Source: Paracidovorax konjaci | GTDB lineage: Bacteria > Pseudomonadota > Gammaproteobacteria > Burkholderiales > Burkholderiaceae_C | Direction of reading: 5' to 3' | Assembly (NCBI RefSeq): GCF_900112675.1 | Contig: NZ_FOMQ01000014.1 | Span: forward strand, 20,773 to 84,772 | DNA length: 64,000 bases | Shown: positions 63,906-64,000 of the stretch, piece by piece | How positions within the stretch are numbered: the first letter of the stretch is position 1 | How the letters are laid out: every line of letters begins with the position of its first letter | Translations under genes and position numbers: made by a program | The notes under the pieces: model-generated | Told to the model about the DNA's origin: nothing | Seen by the model: only the letters and a program-made list of their open reading frames with translations | Databases searched by the model: none

Positions 63906-64000
63906 TCTCACAGTCTCCGCCACTCCACAAAAATCAAGCGCCCATCAGGCGCTTTTTTTACGTCTTTCCCTTGGATAGGCCCCTTACAAAACAACGTGTT
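63906..64000 (+). repeat. attR: right direct repeat of the prophage (at least 95 bp)
   Basis: Identical to 23,837-23,931 and reaches the end of the window, so its full length is unknown. It carries only the last part of the tRNA (TCTCACAG...CCA) and a second copy of the terminator at 63,936-63,959; it does not encode a working tRNA. Confidence 0.95.

Larger units (their letters stand above)
23837..64000. mobile_element. P2-type (Peduoviridae-like) prophage integrated at tRNA-Ser
   Basis: A prophage of about 40.07 kb measured from repeat start to repeat start. It carries integrase, AlpA-like protein, repressor with S24 domain, Ogr/Delta activator, P2 A-like replication endonuclease, portal, terminase, scaffold, capsid, head completion, tail and lysis genes. 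All structural genes appear full length, so it may be inducible. It also has cargo: C5 methyltransferase, PAPS-reductase-like protein, HicAB, a two-TM protein, an SGNH lipoprotein and a polyproline microprotein. The late block runs opposite to P2 relative to int. Confidence 0.95.

Overview
The window is high-GC DNA that reads like a chromosome segment of a betaproteobacterium of the Comamonadaceae (Acidovorax-like). Reasons: the gene families present, the layout of the lactate and urease loci, and the tRNA-Ser(UGA). No species marker is present, so the taxon is an inference.

Host part (1-23,836). A GTG-started DUF6402-type gene is followed by a tandem pair of paralogous small membrane proteins (95-1851). 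A minus-strand lactate operon follows: lactate permease lctP, GntR regulator lldR, L-lactate dehydrogenase lldD and quinone-dependent D-lactate dehydrogenase dld (2101-7850). Two near-identical LldR-type operators lie 117 bp apart upstream of it. Next come small membrane and basic proteins, a chemotaxis receptor, a divergent LysR / NAD-epimerase pair, and a two-gene signalling unit. The sensor of that unit fuses an NCS1-type purine/pyrimidine permease to a cysteine-rich stretch, a histidine kinase and a receiver. It is divergent from the urease operon ureA-ureJ-ureB-ureC-ureE-ureF-ureG (18,573-23,718); ureD is not in the window. A tRNA-Ser gene closes the host part.

Prophage (23,837 to about 64,000). 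A complete-looking P2-type prophage of about 40 kb sits in the 3' end of the tRNA-Ser gene. It is bounded by direct repeats of at least 95 bp holding the last 17 nt of the tRNA (through CCA) plus its terminator. A DUF4102-type integrase lies just inside the left end. From a repressor/operator region near 34,900, a long early operon with many 4-nt overlaps runs leftward: ribbon-helix-helix-like proteins, Ogr/Delta activator, small ORFs, the P2 A-type replication endonuclease, a DUF4406 protein, a C5 cytosine methyltransferase, a PAPS-reductase-like PP-loop enzyme and an AlpA-like protein. Between repressor and tail genes is a lower-GC accessory block: an OB-fold-like anchored protein, a 52-residue polyproline microprotein, a two-TM protein, a HicAB toxin-antitoxin pair and a broken copy of the two-TM gene.

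The late block follows P2 order on the minus strand: O, N, M, L, X, lysis genes, R, S, V, W, J, I, a host-range module (DUF4815-type, YD-repeat, fibre-like and SGNH lipoprotein genes), FI, FII, E/E' with a T TTTTTG slippery site, T, U and D. Terminase P and portal Q are on the plus strand. The block is inverted relative to P2: Q, not ogr, is next to att.

The most unusual signals are a methyltransferase gene whose second half shows family-like protein in two frames, the NCS1-kinase fusion facing the urease operon, and the accessory block with a HicAB module between a whole and a truncated copy of a two-TM gene.
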